NCBI GenBank assembly: GCA_903819605.1
Contig: CAIJEA010000691.1
Location: forward strand, 1-6,781
Length of the DNA: 6,781 nt
DNA from: an uncultured cyanobacterium
GTDB lineage: Bacteria; Cyanobacteriota; Cyanobacteriia; Pseudanabaenales; Pseudanabaenaceae
Direction: 5' to 3'
In this document: piece after piece, positions 5,604 through 6,781 of the stretch
Layout of the letters: each line of letters opens with the position of its first letter
Position numbering within the stretch: the first letter of the stretch is position 1
The notes under the pieces: model-generated
Database searches by the model: none
Told to the model about the DNA's origin: nothing
The model's input: only the letters and a program-made list of their open reading frames with translations
Made by a program: the position numbers and the translations under genes

Positions 5604-6557
5604 TTAGAAAGGAGCTTTAATTTTTGGCTCTTTGTAATCTAGCTCTTTCAATTTTTTGAGAATTCGGCTGAAGTACTCTTGCATATAGGATTCAAGAGTT
5701 GTCATTTCTTCTTCTTCCAGCCCGAAAATTTTATAGGTTTCCTTCATGTCAGCATCTAGGGGGATGCCGCTTGCAAGGACTTCGGCATAGGTCATGCGCT
5801 CAGCAAAACTCCAACCCCATTCAAAACCCAACGCAACTTTACGTGCAAATCTTAGCAAGCCTAAGGGCATATTGGCTGTCCTTCTAGTGCGCCCAGACAT
5901 TCTTTCGCACAGTTTAATGATCTCGCTCGGTTGCCATGCTTTGGGACCTGCGATCGCAAAGGATTGGCGCTCGGTTTCTGGGACAGTCAGGGCACGAATG
6001 GCAAACTTCGCAATGTCCTGAGTATTCATATAGGCGATCGGTGAAGATTCACCACCGATCCAAATGGTTTGATCTTCAAGAATAGGAATTGCATATTCCC
6101 CAATCAAGTTTTGGAAAAATCCACAGGGTTTGAGGATGGTGTAGTTGAGTTCTGTGGAGGCAAGAAATTTTTCTGTACAGTATTTGATGTCCATCAATGG
6201 GACATTGGGATACTTCTCTGCATTCAGGATTGAGAAAAAGATAAAGCGTTTAACTTGGGCACGTTCGGCAGCTTGGATAAGGGCAACTTTGCCGAGCCAA
6301 TCAACATCTTTAATTCTGAGAGATCCAGTTGCACGGGTTGTGGCTGCATCAATGACTTCGGTAACTCCTTCTAGGGCATCGTCTATACTCTCTCGATTGG
6401 TAAGATTTCCTGCTACTAGCTCTGCGCCCCACTCTCTAAGAAAGGCTGCTTTTTTAGGATAACGAACAAAACATTTGACTTTCAGCCCCCGATCTAGTGC
6501 GTGACGGGTGATTTGCCGACCTAATGTACCTGTCGCGCCGACGATCAGTAAGCTCAT
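5604..6557 (-). CDS. ycf39: Ycf39/HCF244-type photosystem II assembly factor
   Basis: This 317-residue atypical short-chain dehydrogenase/NmrA-like protein is close to the usual Ycf39 length. It opens with the Rossmann dinucleotide-binding motif GATGTLG (7-13). It continues with RYPKKAAFLREWGAELVAGNL (33-52), FFSILNAEKYPNVPLMDIKY (107-126), a YCTEK motif (126-130) and LNYTILKPCGFFQNLIGEYA (137-156), all typical of the Ycf39/HCF244 family. In Synechocystis, Ycf39 works with high-light-inducible proteins at the thylakoid membrane to deliver chlorophyll to, and stabilise, newly made D1 during PSII reaction-centre assembly. The plant homologue HCF244 supports psbA translation. These roles are family knowledge. 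The protein has no transmembrane segment, as expected for a peripheral factor. The start at 6557 leads straight into the Rossmann strand but has no Shine-Dalgarno. A candidate promoter lies close upstream. Confidence 0.95.
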   Translation of the reverse strand: MSLLIVGATGTLGRQITRHALDRGLKVKCFVRYPKKAAFLREWGAELVAGNLTNRESIDDALEGVTEVIDAATTRATGSLRIKDVDWLGKVALIQAAERAQVKRFIFFSILNAEKYPNVPLMDIKYCTEKFLASTELNYTILKPCGFFQNLIGEYAIPILEDQTIWIGGESSPIAYMNTQDIAKFAIRALTVPETERQSFAIAGPKAWQPSEIIKLCERMSGRTRRTANMPLGLLRFARKVALGFEWGWSFAERMTYAEVLASGIPLDADMKETYKIFGLEEEEMTTLESYMQEYFSRILKKLKELDYKEPKIKAPF

Positions 6558-6587
6558 AAAATTTTTTATTAAATTGATTTGTAAACA

Positions 6588-6617
6588 TATATAAATCTAA
6601 CAGATATTTGGTGACAA
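6588..6617 (-). promoter_or_regulatory. Candidate promoter of ycf39
   Basis: On the minus strand TTGTCA (6612-6617, five of six matches) precedes TATATA (6588-6593) by 18 bases; TTATAT at 17 bases is an alternative. The start would fall near 6581, which gives a leader of about 24 nt. Support comes only from sequence match and position. Confidence 0.45.
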
Positions 6618-6630
6618 CTTTTGGTAGGTG

Positions 6631-6668
6631 ATAAAAGCTAATTGCTACATGTAGCAATTAGCTTTTAT
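6631..6668. repeat. 38-bp perfect palindrome upstream of ycf39
   Basis: Bases 6631-6649 are exactly complementary to 6650-6668 with no spacer (centre ACATGT). Both ends carry AAAAGC/GCTTTT, so transcripts of either strand would make an AT-rich hairpin ending in U4. It lies 13 bases beyond the candidate ycf39 -35. It may be a bidirectional terminator separating ycf39 from a gene to the right, a small repeat, or a regulatory site. Confidence 0.7.
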
Positions 6669-6744
6669 GTCAATATCCATCACTTTTGGTTGAAAGTAAG
6701 TAGCTTAAGCCCCTCATTAATAAATTCTCAAATGCCTTAATCGT

Positions 6745-6781
6745 GATCTATAGCTATAGCCGACATAAAACCCAGAAGAGA
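6745..6781. repeat. Left part of a second C-type repeat, cut by the window edge
   Basis: GATCTATAGC (6745-6754) equals the outer end of element C read in reverse (5165-5174). Bases 6762-6781 are identical to 5107-5126, the left end and stem start of C. The matching right arm should lie just past the window. The duplicated CTATAGC step (6748-6760) is a small tandem. Confidence 0.65.

Noticed and set aside
6454..6657. 67-residue minus-strand frame overlapping the ycf39 start
   Set aside because: It overlaps ycf39 by about 100 bases in another frame and runs across the predicted promoter and the palindrome; no recognisable domain.

Overview
The window reads as a chromosomal segment of a cyanobacterium. 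Four exact copies of the HIP1 octamer GCGATCGC (304-311, 548-555, 4520-4527, 5950-5957) point there. So does the gene content: a CrhR-type DEAD-box RNA helicase, a Ycf39 photosystem II assembly factor and two small proteins that resemble cyanobacterium-specific conserved families. The moderate, AT-leaning composition and the hairpin-rich intergenic repeats suggest a Pseudanabaena-like lineage, but that is a guess from memory. I see no phage genes, transposase, CRISPR array, tRNA or rRNA.

Layout from left to right. 1-273 has no gene, only a hairpin just past the helicase stop. 274-1797 (minus) is the crhR helicase, preceded by a leader of about 217 nt and a good candidate promoter that overlaps a 9-bp-arm inverted repeat. 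2132-2371 (minus) encodes a 79-residue conserved hypothetical protein. 2640-2933 (minus) is rpsT, with a GTG start and a clear Shine-Dalgarno. 2934-3258 is a divergent intergenic region containing a 118-bp palindromic repeat. 3259-4905 (plus) is a divergent concentrative nucleoside transporter with a Ser/Pro-rich tail, ending in a strong bidirectional terminator. 4985-5171 is a cluster of palindromic repeats. 5166-5465 (minus) encodes a 99-residue conserved helical protein whose stop codon lies inside the repeat end. 5604-6557 (minus) is ycf39. A 38-bp perfect palindrome lies beyond it, and a further repeat copy is cut off by the right edge.

The genes do not form one pathway. They are housekeeping functions (RNA remodelling, ribosome, nucleoside uptake, PSII assembly), mostly in short or single-gene units. 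The most distinctive content is intergenic: at least two related families of palindromic, MITE-like repeats, apparently nested at 4985-5171. The next most interesting points are the altered substrate-binding signature of the transporter and the regulatory region of crhR. I found no convincing new multi-gene system.
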